DNA of 15,953 bases from CAZHFW01 sp964531675 (GTDB lineage: Bacteria; Planctomycetota; Phycisphaerae; Phycisphaerales; UBA1924): NCBI GenBank assembly GCA_964531675.1, contig CAZHFW010000056.1, positions 1 through 15,953 of the forward strand, read 5' to 3'. Position numbers and translations under genes: made by a program. Under the pieces are notes generated by a model, which worked only from the letters and a program-made list of their open reading frames with translations, did not search any database and was not told where the DNA came from. Positions 14,398 to 15,953 of the stretch are shown one piece after another (the first letter of the stretch is position 1; each line of letters begins with the position of its first letter).

Positions 14398-15087
14398 ATG
14401 CCGACCTTCAACATTTACACCGACGAGAGCTGTCACCTCGAGCACGATGGTGAATCGTGCATGGTAATTGGCGCTGTATGGTGCCTCAAGGATCGCGTTC
14501 CGGACATCAGTCAGCGACTTGCGGACATCAAGCGAAAGCATGGATTGCATCCGCGATGGGAACTCAAGTGGACCAAGGTGTCGAATTCGAAAATTCGGGT
14601 GTTTCAGGATGTCCTAGACTTTTTCTTTGACGACGATGATCTTCGGTTTCGTGCGATCGTCGCCGACAAGACTGAACTTGATCACTCGAAGCATAAGCGA
14701 AGCCACGACGACTGGTATTACAGGGTGCATTTCGAGACAATCGCTTGGATTCTCGACCCGAGCGAGAAATACAATTTGTACCTGGACTACCGGGATACCA
14801 ATACATCCGCGCGAGCGGAGACATTTCGCGATTACGTGTGTCAGCAGAAGTTTGACTTTGACCGCAAGTCGATTGAGCGTGTTCAGCCGGTTCGTTCACA
14901 CGAATCCGCCGTGTTACAGCTAGCGGACCTTCTTACTGGTGCATTGGCATATTCTGCACGTGGCTTGGATGCGAGCAAATCCAAGACGACTCTTGTAGAG
15001 CAGGTAAAGCGTCGAGCCGGTGTTTCACTTGAATCGAGCACGATCTTGGGAGCTCGAAAGTTCAATATCTCCTTCTGGATTCCGTAG
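14398..15087 (+). CDS. DUF3800 family protein
   Basis: 229-aa protein with the DUF3800 pattern: NIYTDES (5-11), MVIGAVWC (22-29), ELKWTK (55-60), NLYLDYRDT (126-134) and the C-terminal SHESAVLQLADLLTGALAY (167-185). The acidic residues Asp9, Asp130 and Asp177 are spaced as in an RNase H-like fold, which has been proposed for this family; the enzymatic role is not established. DUF3800 genes are common in phages, mobile regions and defence islands. The start is the ATG at 14398; the frame extends to 14338 but that would run through the terminator. A 60-base sample (14581-14640) has 24 G/C, against 39 in a groL sample (13141-13200), so the gene looks acquired. The next gene starts 4 bp after its TAG stop. 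Confidence 0.82.
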   Translation: MPTFNIYTDESCHLEHDGESCMVIGAVWCLKDRVPDISQRLADIKRKHGLHPRWELKWTKVSNSKIRVFQDVLDFFFDDDDLRFRAIVADKTELDHSKHKRSHDDWYYRVHFETIAWILDPSEKYNLYLDYRDTNTSARAETFRDYVCQQKFDFDRKSIERVQPVRSHESAVLQLADLLTGALAYSARGLDASKSKTTLVEQVKRRAGVSLESSTILGARKFNISFWIP

Positions 15088-15091
15088 AGCA

Positions 15092-15598
15092 ATGCCTACT
15101 TGGTTGCCATCAAAGCTGGCGTTGCCTGCGGAGTATGCCGATCGGGTCGCATGCCTATGGAACGCTTTTCAATTGCACGTTCTCAACGCATCAAGAGTTC
15201 ATGACGGTAAGCAGGTGCACCTCAATATGCGACTGTTGGCTGACGGCAAACCAGAGTGCTTTTGGCATCTTTGTGGAGAAGGCGAGAACCGGGAAATTGA
15301 TTCTCGCAGGGCAGAGAAGTTGACGTGGTTCTGTCCGGTGCTGGCACGCGAACCTGACCACGATGTGCTTATCTGGGACGGACCAGGGCAGCGTGGTTCG
15401 CAGCTTTGTCGATACATTTGGCTGAAGGCGGAAGACTACTGGGTGATTCTCGCTCCCGGACGCCAAGGGGGGTGGTTTCTGGTCACCGCACACCACGTCG
15501 AGGGCGGTCGGCGTCGTCGAGATCTGATGGGGCGTTACGAGAATGGACAGAAAGTCCTGAAAAAGGCCCCAGCTGCGACGGTCTCCAAAAAAGACTAG
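15092..15598 (+). CDS. Possible BECR-fold nuclease (PBECR-like), downstream partner of DUF3800
   Basis: 168-aa protein not identified with certainty. From about residue 57 it reads FWHLCGEGENREIDSRRAE, then LTWFCPVLA (77-85), DVLIWDG (91-97), CRYIWLKAEDYWVILA (106-121) and GGWFLVTAHHVEG (126-138), ending RRRRDLMGRYENG. The order of a His near the first strand, an Arg pair, a WxxP segment, a two-strand core and a final FLVTA-H strand resembles the phage-associated Barnase-EndoU-ColicinE5/D-RelE-like nucleases, which are RNases used as toxins or phage effectors. Candidate catalytic residues are His59, Arg72/73, Thr132 and His134. The start is the ATG at 15092, 4 bp after the DUF3800 stop. Codon use is AT-richer than in the chaperonin genes. 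The existence of the gene is likely; the family call is tentative. Confidence 0.6.
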   Translation: MPTWLPSKLALPAEYADRVACLWNAFQLHVLNASRVHDGKQVHLNMRLLADGKPECFWHLCGEGENREIDSRRAEKLTWFCPVLAREPDHDVLIWDGPGQRGSQLCRYIWLKAEDYWVILAPGRQGGWFLVTAHHVEGGRRRRDLMGRYENGQKVLKKAPAATVSKKD

Positions 15599-15616
15599 AG
15601 CCGCTTTGAGCGGCTC
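15598..15616 (+). terminator. Hairpin at the end of the DUF3800 gene pair
   Basis: GAGCCGCT (15598-15605) and AGCGGCTC (15609-15616), a perfect 8-bp stem with a TTG loop. Its first base is the last base of the TAG stop. No T run follows, so it may be a terminator or the first of the 3-nt-loop hairpins in this region. Confidence 0.5.
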
Positions 15617-15709
15617 AGGAGCGCGACCTGCCATGGGCAGATGCGACATACCAAGGATCGTCTATAGATGGTCTCAGGTCAAGTGATTTCAGCCTTTTTG
15701 TTTGCGATA

Positions 15710-15762
15710 GCCTAGACTCCGCGTCGGCTGCGGGTCGCCCGCAGCCGACGCGGAGTCTAGGC
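15710..15762. repeat. Perfect 25-bp inverted repeat with 3-nt loop
   Basis: The arm 15710-15734 (begins GCCTAGACTCCGCGTCGG) is matched without a mismatch by 15738-15762, leaving only TCG as the loop. It is far longer than a normal terminator stem and has no T run after it in either direction. Confidence 0.95.
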
Positions 15763-15766
15763 GACA

Positions 15767-15809
15767 ACAGGCTGGCTACCATCGTCGTAGACGATGGTAG
15801 CCAGCCTGT
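15767..15809. repeat. Perfect 20-bp inverted repeat with 3-nt loop
   Basis: The arm 15767-15786 (begins ACAGGCTGGCTACCATCG) is matched exactly by 15790-15809, with GTA as the loop. It lies 4 nt (GACA) after the 25-bp hairpin and has an unrelated sequence. Confidence 0.95.
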
Positions 15810-15933
15810 GGAGCGAGAGTCAAGAAAAAATCTGCTCCCCTTGAAGTTATTCGCCTCCGGGGCCCACGGGGCTCAAACAACTACTTCTTGAGCAGAGATT
15901 GTATGGTATACGTTCGGATTGTGACCTCGAACT

Positions 15934-15953
15934 CCCCCCCCCCCCCCCCCCCC
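15934..15953. other. Run of 20 C at the contig end, probable artefact
   Basis: Twenty consecutive C residues end the window. The complement is poly-G, a known false tail of two-colour sequencing chemistry, so this is best treated as non-biological until shown otherwise. Confidence 0.8.

Larger units (their letters stand above)
15617..15953. other. Gene-free contig end with hairpins
   Basis: 337 bp without a credible ORF on either strand. It contains a small hairpin CTGCC-ATG-GGCAG (15628-15640), the palindrome TCTATAGA (15661-15668), the two large hairpins listed separately, a 7-bp inverted pair TCTGCTC/GAGCAGA (15831-15837, 15890-15896) and a terminal C run. On the minus strand TTGACT (15816-15821) resembles a -35 box but no good -10 follows. 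No tRNA or rRNA is seen. Confidence 0.6.

Noticed and set aside
15710..15809. CRISPR array or plain double terminator
   Set aside because: The two hairpins differ in sequence and there is no repeat-spacer period; no T run follows either hairpin in either direction.
15810..15933. Possible tRNA or tmRNA end from TCTGCTC/GAGCAGA and the GC-rich centre
   Set aside because: No T-loop GTTCRANNC, no anticodon arm and no acceptor-stem arrangement could be fitted.

Overview
This is a GC-rich (about 65% in the chaperonin genes) bacterial contig end. The gene content fits a planctomycete-like, possibly Phycisphaerae, Gram-negative organism: NrfHA, an ExbB/ExbD/ExbD set without TonB, a large GT-C membrane protein, and a groES-small ORF-groL cluster. 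That placement is an inference from protein character, not from a marker gene. The last 20 bases are a pure C run, most likely a sequencing artefact at the contig end.

Left part (7-8937, minus strand). Reading in the direction of transcription: a multi-spanning GT-C-type glycosyltransferase, a lysylphosphatidylglycerol-synthase-type membrane protein coupled to it by an ATGA overlap, and glutamine-dependent NAD+ synthetase (nadE) 18 bp later. A perfect hairpin ends that group. A short-chain fatty acid transporter follows, then a second hairpin. Last comes nrfH-nrfA, the membrane quinol dehydrogenase and pentahaem nitrite reductase that make ammonium from nitrite. NrfA ends in a tail encoded by a 15-bp tandem repeat.

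Middle (8936-10998). A Fur-family regulator on the plus strand has lost nearly all recognisable metal ligands. It converges on a minus-strand exbB/tolQ-exbD-exbD operon that would make a proton-driven inner-membrane motor. A 366-bp gene-free stretch (10999-11364) holds a nested inverted repeat around the only clearly AT-rich patch there.

Right part (11365-14341, plus strand). A degenerate receiver-domain protein is followed by a strong intrinsic-terminator-like hairpin, then groES, an unrecognised 76-aa ORF, and groL. No CIRCE operator is visible. The chaperonin group ends in a near-ideal terminator.

Far right (14398-15953). Base composition drops sharply. A DUF3800 protein and a possible BECR-fold (RelE/barnase-like) nuclease lie 4 bp apart as a two-gene unit, followed by a gene-free region with a series of hairpins that all have 3-nt loops. 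Two of these are perfect inverted repeats of 25 bp and 20 bp, 4 nt apart. This looks like acquired, accessory DNA and is the most interesting part of the window.

Across the window, six genes have a TANNNT (-10-like) hexamer only 5-10 nt before the start codon and no Shine-Dalgarno. groES, groL and the second exbD have good Shine-Dalgarno sites instead. This suggests mixed leaderless and leadered translation.
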